Of a stretch of DNA of 64,000 bases, positions 45,451 through 57,276 are shown one piece after another; within the stretch, counting starts at the first letter, position 1, and the number at the start of each line of letters is the position of its first letter. Location of the stretch: assembly GCA_963693365.1 (NCBI GenBank), contig CAVNZM010000003.1, forward strand, positions 5,456,001-5,520,000. The letters run 5' to 3'. This DNA comes from Amoebidium appalachense. Its lineage: Eukaryota; Ichthyosporea. Below the pieces are notes generated by a model. It saw only the letters and a program-made list of their open reading frames with translations. It was not told the origin of the DNA and made no database searches. The position numbers and the translations under genes were made by a program.

Positions 45451-46410
45451 AATGGTTGCGATATACGCGCAAAGAAAATTTTTGTGATCAAGCCAGCTGA
45501 GCAATCGTTGGGAAACCCGCCAATTACTCACACGGGGCATTGCGGGGCTCATTGCGGCCATCTGAATGTGATGGTGGCATGGCCATTTATATAGGGCCAG
45601 GAAATCACTTTTCCGTTCGATTGTGGGACGAAAATCACAAAATGGCAAACCCGATTTTGATTGGTTGTTATTCTTCAAAACGGCATGCTCAGGGTCACCC
45701 AACTGTGATCAGCCAATCACGTTTCATGTTTAATTGAGATTATCGCATACATCTAATGAAGATATGTTTCTGCCATCTTTACGACATCGCAACGACCTGA
45801 TCTTCTATGGTCTGATCTTGTACATATCCCACAGGGGTCATAAACATCTCATAATGATATTTGTTAGATAAACACGCAACCACAACGGCCGCAAATAAAA
45901 CTAAATTACCCCATTTGGCAAGTGCCATGTGGCAGAGTGTAAATTGCGAACGTCCGAAACACTAAACACTAGGCAAAATAGAGCAATCTAGTAACTACAT
46001 AGTACCAATTTCGAGCATCGAAGCAGGAAAATGGTTATTTATTGCAATTTTATATTTTGTGTGTTCCGAGGATGTTACCACCTTTGAAGGTTTATTAGCG
46101 CCTGAAAACAATACCTTACTGCATTAGGGCGGGTGCACATCACAGGCACGTGCACATTCTCCGGACACCAGATGATATATCGCAAGATATCCGTACGATA
46201 TCTAATGTATGTATTGTTGATATCATTCTATTCTCATGCATCGTAGTTATAATGAACGTTACCATTTTATGACTATTTATGATATAAAACGCTAGTTACG
46301 CTTGTGCTTTCTATAACCGGTAACGCACGTTAACATTATGCCTCCGCGCGCGTGAACTACAAAGTATGTGAAAACTGCAACGTAGTGATACACACTCTTC
46401 TTCTGAACCT
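45451..46410. other. Unique sequence in the nested element; no gene
   Basis: AT-rich, with CCAAT-type motifs at 45,660-45,720 (TTTTGATTGGTTG, AGCCAATCACG) and a few GATATC words near 46,160-46,220. ORFs are short and without motifs. Confidence 0.5.
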
Positions 46411-46424
46411 ATGTCGTCAATCAT

Positions 46425-46535
46425 GACACACACACACACACACACACACAGCGAGACACGCACGCTGCCACACACACACACACAAACACACACACACAGA
46501 GAGAGATACACACACACAGACAGACACGTTGCCCT

Positions 46536-46566
<31 letters not shown>

Positions 46567-46599
46567 GCCACACACACACACACACACACAGGCACGTTG

Positions 46600-46683
<84 letters not shown>

Positions 46684-46707
46684 ACACACACGTTACCATG
46701 CGCACCT

Positions 46708-46766
<59 letters not shown>

Positions 46767-46833
46767 ACACGTACATACACACACCCAAACACATGCCCGT
46801 GTGCACGTACATCGGTAGACACGAACGCGCGAG

Positions 46834-46865
<32 letters not shown>

Positions 46866-46866
46866 G
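46425..46866. repeat. (CA)n arrays with a 42-bp C run
   Basis: (CA)n blocks punctuated by ACGTTGCC interruptions, then about 42 C at 46,711-46,752, then more (CA)n. Confidence 0.9.
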
Positions 46867-46969
46867 TGTTCACATAAAGACAGGGTACACCACGGTTGCC
46901 TCGATATTCCTCTGTTCTTTATCTACACATTCTCGGCTCACTCTCCCGTTCATAAAATATCTCCTCCCT

Positions 46970-48895
46970 TGTAGCACCTTGTAGCATAGTATATGTACAT
47001 ATGTTACCTAGACATTATTGGTTTTTCAATAACTACCCACAGAACAGCCTCTAGCACGAGAAATTTACCACAACGTTTATGGGGGGATGGTAAATGTGCC
47101 CCTGGAGTACGAGGGTCACACGAAAAAAACACAACCTTGTAGCTCGAATAGAACCCCCCTTGTAGCATAGTATAAGTACATGTGTTACCTAGACATTATT
47201 CGTTTTTTCAATAACTACCCACAGAACAGCTTCTAGCACGAGAGCTTTACCACAAAGTTTATGGGGGGGATGGTGAATGTGCCCCTGGAGTACGAGGGTC
47301 ACACGAAAAAAACACAACGTTGTAGCTCGTATAGAACCCCCCTTGTAGCATAGTATATGTACATAGTATGTTACCTAGACATTATTGGTTTTTTCAATAA
47401 CTACCCACAGAACAGCTTCTAGCACGAGACATTTACCACAAAGTTTATGGGGGAGATGGTGAATGTGCCCCTGGAGTACGAGGGTCACACGAAAAAAACA
47501 CAATGTTGTAGCTCGAATAGACCCCCCTTGTAGCATAGTATATGTCCATGTGTTACCTAGACATTATTGGTTGTTTCAATAACTACCCACAGAACAGCTT
47601 CTAGCACGAGACATTTACCACAACGTGTATGGGGGGGATGTTGAATGTGCCCCTGGAGTACAAGGGTCACACGAAAAAAACACAACGTTGTAGCTCGTAT
47701 AGAACCCCCCTTGTAGCATAGTATATGTACATAGTATGTTACCTAGACATTATTGGTTTTTTCAATAACTACCCACAGAACAGCTTCTAGCACGAGAGCT
47801 TTACCACAACGTTTATGGGGGGGATGGTGAATGTGCCCCTGGAGTACGAGGGTCACACGAAGAAAACACAACGTTGTAGCTCGTATAGAACCCCCCTTGT
47901 AGCATAGTATATGTACATATGTTACCTAGACATTATTGGTTTTTCAATAGCTACCCACAGAACAGCCTCTAGCACGAGAGATTTACCACAAAGTTTATGG
48001 GGTGGATGGTGAATGTGCCCCTGGAGTACGAGGGTCACACGAAAAAAACACAACATTGTAGCTCGAATAGAACCCCCCTTGTAGCATAGTATAAGTACAT
48101 GTGTTACCTAGACATTATTCGTTTTTTCAATAACTACCCACAGAACAGCTTCTAGCACGAGAGCTTTACCACAACGTGTATGGGGGGGATGGTGAATGTG
48201 CCCCTGGAGTACGAGGGTCACACGAAAAAAGCACAACGTTGTAGCTCGTATAGAACCCCCCTTGTAGCATAGTATATGTACATAGTATGTTACCTAGACA
48301 TTATTGGTTTTTTCAATAACTACCCACAGAACAGCTTCTAGCACGAGAGCTTTACCACAACGTTTATGGGGGGGATGGTGAATGTGCCCCTGGAGTACGA
48401 GGGTCACACGAAAAAAACACAACGTTGTAGCTCGTATAGAACCCCCCTTGTAGCATAGTATATGTACATATATATGTTACCTAGACATTATTGGTTTTTC
48501 AATAACTACCCACAGAACAGCCTCTAGGACGAGAGATTTACCACAACGTTTATGGGGTGGATGGTGAATGTGCCCCTGGAGTACGAGGGTCACACGAAAA
48601 AAACACAACATTGTAGCTCGAATAGAACCCCCCTTGTAGCATAGCATATGTACATGTGTTACCTAGACATTATTCGTTTTTTCAATAACTACCCACAGAA
48701 CAGCTTCTAGCACGAGAACTTTACCACAAAGTTTATGGGGGGGATGGTGAATGTGCCCCTGGAGTACGAGGGTCACACGAAAAAAACACAACGTTGTAGC
48801 TCGTATAGAACCCCCTTTGTAGCATAGTATATGTACATCATACGGTATGTTACCTAGACATTATTGGTTTTTTCAATAACTACCCACATGCGGCA
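46970..48895. repeat. Satellite of 181-191 bp with higher-order order, about 11 units
   Basis: Units contain TTACCTAGACATTATTGGTT, CAATAACTACCCACAGAACA, GTGCCCCTGGAGTACGAGGG and TTGTAGCTCGTATAGAACCC. GACATTATT starts at 47,011, 47,192, 47,378, 47,560, 47,746, 47,929, 48,111, 48,297, 48,484, 48,666 and 48,857. Diagnostic variants sort them as A B C D C A B C A B C: A has GGTTTTTCAATA and GCCTCTAG, B has TTATTCGTTTTTTC, C has an extended ACATAGTATGTTAC. No coding capacity. Confidence 0.9.
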
Positions 48896-49507
48896 TGTGT
48901 TACTTTCACGTTATTGGTTTCCTAGCACGGGATATTCAGCACACAGTTGGGGATGTGGGGGCAGTGTACACCTCAATATTGGTAAGGTGGTGGGTGGGTT
49001 GGGGGGGGGGGGGGGGGGGGGGGGGGAGGGGGGGGGGGGTTCCACACAACCGAAACTGTCGGTGTTACAAGTGGTTCGGTCTTAAGAAGTTAGAACGGTG
49101 ATTTTTTAATTAATAGCGGGAAACAATATTATCCCCATTGCATATGGGGGGAACGAGGAGGGGGGAGGGGGGGGGGGGGGGGGGTTCACAACGAATTCTA
49201 TCGACTGTGCATAATTAATGTATATTGCACATGTAGCCTGAAAGATTAAAGTGAATGTGTGTATGTATATGTGCGAGTATATTTGTGTATGCAATACATG
49301 TACAATGTTTTCGTCTTTGTAGGTGGGTGGGTGGGGTGGGTGGGGGGGGGGGGGGGGGGGGGTGCGCGGGGGGGAAGAGGGAGGGGGGAGGGGGCATCAT
49401 GATCAGGGATAACAGGGTGTGTGCGTGTGTGCGCTTGTGTGTGCATGTGCTGTGTGTGTTGTGTAGGTGTGCGCCTGTGTGTGTGTGCGTGCCTGTGTGT
49501 GCGCGCC

Positions 49508-49539
<32 letters not shown>

Positions 49540-49573
49540 GTGCATGTGTGAGTGTGTGTGCGTGCGCGCGCGC

Positions 49574-49604
<31 letters not shown>

Positions 49605-49620
49605 TGTGTGATTTCAAAGA
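48896..49620. repeat. G runs and GT/GC microsatellites
   Basis: Long G tracts at about 49,001-49,040, 49,158-49,184 and 49,341-49,362. GT-rich sequence follows at 49,418-49,610, including an alternating (CG)n of about 25 bp at 49,564-49,588. Confidence 0.85.
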
Positions 49621-49964
49621 AGTCGAAAGCGCCAGTGACACCCATGTTGAAAAAAAGACAAGCAAGCACGCTAAGAAGGACAGCAAGAAGTAACAGAAAC
49701 CCTTTCATGCCGAAAAAATGGTCAAGAACAAAGAAGTGGAGGACACGTAACTATAGTCTGATAGTTGTGACTAAGGGCACTAAGGGTAGCGCTAAGGGCA
49801 CCAAGCTGATGCACGCGCGCGCGCGAGCCGAAATCTATTTTTATCTTTTTCCTAATCAGGCGCGGCGAATAGTGATTGGCTAAATCCCAATCCGGTTTGC
49901 AATTTTTTTCTCCATTTAAGCCTGTACGCACGTTGTTTTCTCCATTTCTCTTCCCCCTTCCCGC

Positions 49965-50090
49965 AGGTCCGCAGGTCCTTTCCCGCAGGTCGCCTGGTCG
50001 CAGGTCCCTTCCCGCAGGTCGCCTGGTCGCAGTTCCCTTCCCGCAGCGCCTGGTCACAGATCCCCTCCGCAGATCGCGCAGCCACCGTGC
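49965..50090. repeat. Minisatellite CGCAGGTCGCCTGGTCGCAG
   Basis: Four to five degenerate units of about 30 bp (CCCTTCCCGCAGGTCGCCTG). Each contains a CCGCAG|GT-like sequence resembling a splice acceptor. Confidence 0.75.
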
Positions 50091-50464
50091 TGATTGTTTT
50101 GGACCATGCTGCATGCTGCAGCTTCTTCTTGAAGGTTAGTTTTGTGTTGCCTGCTTTTGTGCATATGGCGTTTGTCTGTCTGGTCTGTGTCTGTGTCTGT
50201 GTGTGTGTGTGTGTATGTGTGTGTGCGTGCGTGCGTGTGCGTGTGTCTGCTGGCTGCAGATGCACGTTGCCTTTCACGTTCATGAACCAGCGACTGTGGG
50301 CACTACTTTTGCTGTTAGCACTATAGCTATCATCCCCTCCACCGATCGTTCAAGCTATTTTCTGCTTCTCTAGACTTCATAAGTTCTGGTCCGGGTTTCC
50401 GTCCTTACTATGTTTAAGGTTGGTTCTGTCGACTCTTTTTTTGCCACTCTCAGTCAGCCCCCTC

Positions 50465-50501
<37 letters not shown>

Positions 50502-50604
50502 CCCCACTTCTCGCAAGTAGGATGAGCTAATTCTTAGCTCGAGTTCCTTTACAGGTTTTGGCAAGGTTGGCCCATGAAGTCATCAGCAGCTATAAGGCTA
50601 CGTT

Positions 50605-50860
50605 ATCATCTAGAGGTGGGTACCGGCTCTTTGTCCTATGGCTGCTGTTGTTTCCGTTTTTCGTTTCATAGGTGGGTACCGGCTCTTTGTCCTGTTAAGG
50701 TAAATAAAGTATGGAGGCAAGACCCTGTGGGTCTGGTTCTTTGTCCTATGGCTGCTGTTGTTTCCGTGTTTCGTTTCTGTGTTGCTCTTATAGCACATGA
50801 ATGATCATGTGCATGTTTAGCACCCATAGGTGGGTACCGGCTCTTTGTCCTGTTAATTAC
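50605..50860. repeat. Dispersed repeat GGTGGGTACCGGCTCTTTGT
   Basis: GGTGGGTACCGGCTCTTTGTCCT occurs at about 50,613, 50,671 and 50,829. The adjoining block ATGGCTGCTGTTGTTTCCGT occurs twice. Confidence 0.8.
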
Positions 50861-51374
50861 TCTGCCGGCATTTGGTATGGTATGGTTTGGTGTAAGAGTG
50901 CCCCCCTTATATTGTCATGTTGGGCGTCCTTTTTTTTTTTTTTTGGGCCTCATACCCATACACACACACCTTGTTACTCTTCTGTCAAGGGATTAGCATG
51001 TGTTTAGTTTAATGATGTTGGGAGCTTCTTAGAAACCCGCATAATAGTTTGCTTGTTTTGAGTTTTGTTTATGTTCGTTGCTGCTCTTTTATACTCCTTC
51101 CCCCCCCCCCCCCCACACACACACACACACAAAAGAGTGACTTTTCTTTTTTTTTCTTTTTTTCTTTTTTTTTGTGTGTGTGTGTGCGAAGAGAAAAAGT
51201 AACAGAGCTTTTTATTATTTTTATTATTATTATTATTATTTTGTGTGTGTCTGTGTATTTATTTTGTGTGTTTTCGTAGTTCGAATAAATTGTGTGAAGA
51301 CATGTCCCGAGGACATGGACATGTCTTTAAAAATATTTGTCTTAGAAAATATTTGTCTTAGAAAATATTTGAAG

Positions 51375-51465
51375 TGACAGACACGCCCCAGTGGGACATA
51401 ACCCTACGTAAAAGATAATAGATGAGTTATAGTTGACACGTTCCAGTGGGACGTGTCTGCAGAAA
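51375..51465. repeat. GACACG..CCAGTGGGA palindromes in the nested element
   Basis: GACACGCCCCAGTGGGACAT and GACACGTTCCAGTGGGACGT repeat the palindrome found at 35,122-35,185 in the outer element. Confidence 0.75.
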
Positions 51466-51533
51466 ATGGATCTGTAATCAGCGGCTCGACGACATATGAC
51501 CACGTGACAGGCAGGTTCGAAAGGGGTGAGGGG

Positions 51534-51534
<1 letters not shown>

Positions 51535-51580
<46 letters not shown>
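51535..51580 (+). repeat. G run of about 45
   Basis: Uninterrupted G tract in the nested element. Confidence 0.9.
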
Positions 51581-51582
<2 letters not shown>

Positions 51583-51639
51583 AAACGACATCAAACAGTG
51601 ATCGGAAACGACGTCTGGATGATATCAACTTTGAAAATG

Positions 51640-52573
51640 GCTCAATCATATATATCAAGACATAACATAATGATATGAAAAGGATAATATAACTATATTG
51701 CGAAAATCATTCTTAATAAATCTTAATTATACCTTAAATTTATCGTTTTGATATATGTGCTGTATGTCAAAAAGATGTGACAGAGTTATGTTAACGATAT
51801 GCTACTAATATCATAAGGAATGGTTAGCTGATAAACTACTATATGTTTTAACGATATGTAACAGATACTAGAAAGATGTCGTGTAGAGGACATACAGCCA
51901 GAACTTCTCATATCTTTAAAGGCTCCTAAAACTATCAAAACGATATTATTACGAAATTTCTTTTGACCCATCCTAGTTATCTTTATGTTATGAGGCTTAT
52001 ATCGTTATGACATTTAACGTATGATCTTTAGATAATGTTTTCGGCATCCTATACCTATCCGTTGTATATGAAAAGGACATCTGTAATAGTATCTTATAGA
52101 TGTATTACCATATACGAAACCTCCTATAATGACCTCGAAATGATATCATATAGATATATATGTATCTTATGATCGATTATCATATATATCGTAAGGATAT
52201 GTGATAGCTACCATAAGGATATGGGGAAGGGCTCCTAATCCGCTATTAGAGATATCTTTATTATGTCTAAAACGCTTCTGAACATCAGACTAAAAAGATT
52301 TTATGATATCAAATAGACTATCATAATGGTATCATACGGATATAACGAGGTTGTTGAATACATGGAACACAGGATAGAACAACGATGGGTTCAGGGTGCT
52401 CCGTATGAGCCCATTATGAGATCATTTTGATATCTAGCAAAAGATACCAAAATGATATCCAGAAAACCCGTGATAGCAAAACGATGCTGTTATGTTATCT
52501 AAAAGACAAGAGGGGGATAAAGAGTGGCAAAAAGATGGGTTTATGGGTTTATGATATCTTTAATGGGTTTTTA
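51640..52573. repeat. Right subterminal GATATC-rich region
   Basis: Frequent GATATC, GATATG and AAGATGTC words up to the right inverted repeat, mirroring the left side. An ORF over it has no recognisable content until the transposase exon. Confidence 0.75.
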
Positions 52574-52607
52574 ATGGGTTTCGGATGCCGGATGAAGTTT
52601 GCTGATG
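52574..52607 (-). repeat. Right 34-bp inverted repeat, nested element
   Basis: Ends in GAAGTTTGCTGATG, 13 bp before the splice acceptor CCTGTCAG of the next transposase exon. Confidence 0.9.
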
Positions 52608-53158
52608 GTGGGGCCTGTCAGGCCGCCGACGCGGAGGCCAAGGATCTTATCCGGGAGTTTGATCGCCAATTCAACGACATCCCACGTTTTCACGGACTCA
52701 GACACTTCACCGGATCGGTGTCTGACTTGACCTTCCTCCGTGCCAACGAGTACAGAGACATCATGAAGGTACAGAGACTAAGCCCCCCCCCCCCCCCCCC
52801 CCCCCCCCCCATGTTTCATATCCCCCCCCCCCCCTCCGCCTGCCACCCCCCCCCCCCTCCCCCCCCCCCAAAACCCTAACCCCCTTGAAGCCAAGCAAGG
52901 GTTATAAAGCAGAACCCTAATCACATTCCACCTTAACGCAGGTCATGCCTTTCGTGGTCCGTGACCTACTTCCAGACGCTTCGGCAAACATCAAAGCCGA
53001 GAAGGTTTTCGTTGGTTGGAATGAATGGTACATGGCCGTCACCAAGAAGGAATATACGGATGATGCACTCGAGAAGATAACCGAGTTGTACAAGAGGTAT
53101 GGTTATGAGTTCGTTAATACATTTTATTTTGTAATTTTCTTTTTTTCCCTTTTTTTTT

Positions 53159-53189
<31 letters not shown>

Positions 53190-53579
53190 GGGTAAGGTTA
53201 TCAGTAACACGAGCATTACAGGTTTGCACAGGATACATACAACTGCTTTTATATTTTCGGGATACCGTTACTTATTGTCCCCTTTTCTTTTTTTGTTGGG
53301 GTGGTGGGGGGGGGAAGGGGGGGAGGGGGGAGGAGGATGGTTATCTAACACGCGTGTTTAAGGTTTGCCCAGGATGCATACGACTGCTTCAAGGACTCCT
53401 CCAAGAATGGCCTACGCACTTCCAAGTTTCATTTCGGTGGCCATTACGCAGACAACTACCGTCTCTTCGGCCCTGTTGAGACAGCTGAGAGCTGGGAGCG
53501 CGCACACAAGTACTACTGCAAAATACCGTATCGCTCGACAAACAAGAACTCCACATTCATGCTGCAGGTCAGTGGATAT

Positions 53580-53662
53580 ATAGGTGTCCGTGCCCGTGTC
53601 TTGTGTGTGTGCATATGTGACGGTGTGTACGGTCTGTTGTGTGTGTATGTGTGTGTATGTTA

Positions 53663-53740
<78 letters not shown>

Positions 53741-53772
53741 CAGTGTGTGTGTGAAACAAGGGTGGTGGTGGT

Positions 53773-53803
<31 letters not shown>
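53580..53803 (+). repeat. (GT)n and G run in a transposase intron
   Basis: (GT)n at about 53,663-53,740, then about 30 G at 53,773-53,803, shortly before the acceptor at 53,830. Confidence 0.9.
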
Positions 53804-53807
<4 letters not shown>

Positions 53808-54229
53808 TTGGTAACGACCTTTTTTGGTCAGGTGGCAAAAAAGGTTCGACGTTGGGACGGCATGGACCTGCGTAGGGCAACTCTTCAAGGCCTGGAAGAG
53901 GAGAAGTTGATTGCAGCTGGGCTCCAGCCACAGGTTGAGGATGTGCTTCCCGACCTGACTGAAGAGGAACTGGCAGATGAGGAGGGCTCAGAGGACATTC
54001 CCGTTGTTTTGGAGCCAGAGATACCGGGAGATGCAGCAGCCGTGCTGGAGCAGGCGGATGCCACAGACACCGTCCTAATGTCAGGTATGCGGCCCCCTCC
54101 CCCCCCCCCCCCCCCCCAAAAAAAAAAAAAAAACAAAAAACAACATTCCCACCCGAGGGAGTGTTTTTGGGAGTGTTTTTCCTATACATGCCCTCATGTA
54201 GCTTAAAACCCCATCAAGACCCCCCTGCG

Positions 54230-55385
54230 TGTGGGCCAAGTTACAGGGCAGCAGCCAAAATACCAAAAAAAAACCCCCCTACATTTACACCCGTAAATGG
54301 TATTTTTTCTACATGTGCAACATCAACCACTCAGGGCACCACCAGATAATGAATAAAACGTGTTCCACGTTCAAGTAGCAGTTGAAACTTGGTATAAAGT
54401 AGAATATGGGTGCTAGGAACGTGTGCACCGAGTTTTAGCCGTGCACCACAAACCCCCACTAAGCCCCCCCCACTTTCCCCACCCGGCGGGTGCGTTTTTC
54501 CCATATGTGCCTTCATATGGCTAGGTGCACTTTTGTTGCCACCCACGAACCAATGGCCTGGGAGCATCCATGTTTTGGGAATAGCAGCATATAGGTACTA
54601 GGGAGGTGTGGGCCAAGTTACAGGGCTGCAGCCAAAATACCAAAAAAAAACCCCTACATTTACACCCGTAAATGGTATTTTTTCTACATGTGCAACATCA
54701 ACCACTGAGGGCACCACCAGATAATGAATACAACGTGTTCCACGTGCAAGTAGCAGTTGAAACTTGGTTTAAAGTAGAATATGGGTGCTAGGAACGTGTG
54801 CACCGAGTTTTAGCCGTGCACCACAAACCCCCACCAAGCCCCCCCACTTTCCCCACCCGGCGGGTGCGTTTTTCCCATATGTGCCTTCATATGGCTAGGT
54901 GCACTTTTGTTGCCACCCACGAACCAATGGCCTGGGAGCATCCATGTTTTGGGAATAGCAGCACATAGGTACTAAGCAGGTGTGGGCCAAGTTACAGGGC
55001 TGCAGCCAAAATACCAAAAAAAACCCCCCTACATTTACACCCGTAAATGGTATTTTTTCTACATGTGCAACATCAACCACTCAGAGCACCACCAGATAAT
55101 GAACAAAACGTGTTCCACGTGCAAGTAGCAGTTGAAACTTGGTTTAAAGTAGAATATGGGTGCTAGGAACGTGTGCACCGAGTTTTAGCCGTGCACCACA
55201 AACCCCCACCAAGCCCCCCCACTTTCCCCACCCGGCGGGTGCGTTTTTCCCATATGTGCCTTCATATGGCTAGGTGCACTTTTGTTGCCACCCACGAACC
55301 AATGGCCTGGGAGCATCCATGTTTTGGGAATAGCAGCATATAGGTACTAGGGAGGTGTGGGCCAAGGTCCAGGGCTACAGCCCTA
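54230..55385 (+). repeat. 375-bp tandem repeat, about 3 copies, in the last transposase intron
   Basis: The word ACATTTACACCCGTAAATGG recurs at 54,281, 54,656 and 55,031. Units share GGGCCAAGTTACAGGGCTGC, CACCAGATAATGAA and CGGGTGCGTTTTTCCCATAT. The copies differ at only a few positions. Confidence 0.9.
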
Positions 55386-56499
55386 AAGCCCCCTAAACCC
55401 CGCCCATATGGTTACATACATCGTTTTATTCTCATTTTTTAAATGTAGCAAAACTGACATTACGATGTCAGTTTTGGTTGTGTAATTGTGGGTGTGTGTA
55501 TGTATTATGTGTGTTTGTGTGTGTGTGGTGTAGGGGGGGAGAAGGGGAAGGGGGACGTCGTGGCAAATTCCTAAGGTCTAGGGGGACACCAGCACCATAT
55601 ATAGTAAACGTAGCGAGTAATTGGTTTTTGAGGTTGTGTCTACCCTGCAGGTATAAAGATCAAGAGCCACCCGGGCCTCGATAAGACCGGTCTGCTGTGG
55701 TCTACCCTGGACAAGTTCTTTGTTCCCCCTGGCCAGGAGTTTGTGCCAAGCCCCTTCCTGGGCTCGGACCGCAGCAAGTGCCTCAAGTATCTGCCATTAC
55801 AGACGCAGCTGCACCTGGCCTCCGTGTCCGAAGCACAGGCCCGCAACGTTGACCGTCATACACTGCCTGTTCCACTGGGCTGCAAGGTGAAGGTGTACAA
55901 CAGCTGCTACATCAGGCTGGGAGTGCCGGATGAGAGGGTGTGGCATAGAGTGGTGGCGTGTGACCAGTTCTACGGGCGGCGTGACCGGTACGACGACATC
56001 GTGATCCAGGGTCAGGACGGAGTTTGGTACGCACGGACGGTGCTCCTATTTACGTGCGAGACGGAGGAATGCGCTGAGGATGGCCAACCGGGGGCGTCGG
56101 AAAAGGTCTTTGTACGGTACTACACCGAGGTGGAGGTGGATCCCCTCACAGGGTGCAAGAAACTCCAAGTGGAAATGACAGGGACGGGTGCCCGGAGGAG
56201 GCCCAGATACGACGTCATCGACGTGGAATCCATACTGGGGACTTTCCACTGTATCCCCATGTATGCACAAGACGGGGTGCAGAAGAAGTTCCTGGTTAAC
56301 CGACAGAGATCTGTAATACCACATCATCAACACCATAGGTCCACATGTAGATGCCTTCAAGTGCACGGAATCGATCGAGCCAGGGTCAAAAAGATGTCAC
56401 AAACCCATCCCAGAAACCTCATGATGACCATCCGAAAGGCATCTAAAAGACCACGTAAAGGCCATATAAGATGCAAATATGGTTTTCCCTCATGACAAC

Positions 56500-57276
56500 T
56501 AAATGTTCCTAAAAGGTTCATTAACAGACCACTTAAAGACGTCAAAAAGATGCTGTATACCAGGAATAGCGTCCAGCAACATTAAAGCAACCATATATGC
56601 CTATCATGTGCACCACCCAATCCACATACCATCTATGACGTCGTGGATGAGGTCCATCTACAAGAGCACATAAAGACACTTTGTCGATCATTAAAAGTGC
56701 ATATGCTGTGCATATAACAGCGAAAAAAACAATATGGATCGTATAAAATGCACTAAAACTAGTCTTGGACATCATAGGGGACTTAGGGGGTAGAAATGGA
56801 TGGGAAGAAAATATGATCATATAAAGTGGTCCATATAATGTCTATGTGCACCGGAAATAAACTAGAAGTACACTTGGACGTCCTGGAGTACTTAGGGTGT
56901 ACTTTGGGATGGGTACAAGAAAAGAGCATTTAATGTGGTCTTTAGATGGTCCATATCACCACCCAAACCCCACCAAATTGTGTTTGGAAAATTTTGAACA
57001 TCGGGGCATTTAATATGCATTTAGGATGGGTTGTAGATCATTTCATGACACCATAGTAGATGCCTTGCGGTGCTGTTCTGGATGATGGATGATATCAAGT
57101 CCCCTTTATCCCCACCTGGACATCATAGATGAGTTATGGATAGTGGCCATCCAAATTGTTTACGACCCCCACATCCCATCTAGATGTCATCATGTAGGTA
57201 GGTTGTGGTGGATGTGTGGGGTGGATATGGTGGGAGGACCCCCAAAAGGTGTCCTGGATGGGATCCGGATCGCCGA
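56500..57276. other. Right subterminal region of the outer element
   Basis: Degenerate words such as AAAGACGTC, AAAAGATG, GGACATC and GTCATC recur every few tens of bases, comparable to the left end. No gene is seen after the transposase stop. Confidence 0.5.

Larger units (their letters stand above)
43951..52607. mobile_element. Nested 8.7-kb non-autonomous TIR element related to the outer one
   Basis: Perfect 34-bp inverted repeats at 43,951-43,984 and 52,574-52,607, starting CATCAGCAAACTTCATCCGG. The first nine bases match the outer element's ends. Subterminal regions of about 1-1.5 kb on each side are crowded with GATATC-like words. A GACACGT-type palindrome shared with the outer element lies at 51,375-51,465. 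The interior holds satellites and microsatellites and no recognisable transposase, so it would need one supplied in trans. No target duplication is visible (left flank ACATGGT, right flank GTGGGGC). This fits a deletion at insertion, because transposase exons are missing here. Confidence 0.7.
41917..56495 (+). pseudogene. Plavaka-like (KDZ superfamily) transposase, catalytic middle missing
   Basis: Exons that join in phase: 41917-42477, 42771-42929 and 43229-43593; then 52621-52768, 52942-53096, 53363-53567, 53832-54084 and 55651-56495. The N-terminus has a C2H2 finger (CPLCQDTF...SHLVHRH). The motifs I associate with Plavaka transposases are present in order: PYYPFASKPE, VMYRDIGDCIQ, the block SDQTQLTQFAGKKAYPVYVS followed by LGNINKD, then after the gap FNDIPRFHGLRHFTGSVSD and WERAHKYYCKIPYRSTNKNS. 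About 250-300 residues expected between LGNINKD and FNDIPRF, including catalytic residues, are absent. The exon before the gap ends in phase 2 and the next begins in phase 0. The gap coincides with the nested element. A C-terminal domain (55,651 on) is intact but unrecognised. Confidence 0.7.

Noticed and set aside
49617-49692. Charged tail KKTSKHAKKDSKK ending in a stop, resembling a terminal exon
   Set aside because: Only about 25 codons, next to a (GT)n tract, with no partner exon. Too little to call.
52860-52880. Telomere-like CCCTAACCCC
   Set aside because: A single occurrence inside an intron C-rich tract, with no repetition.
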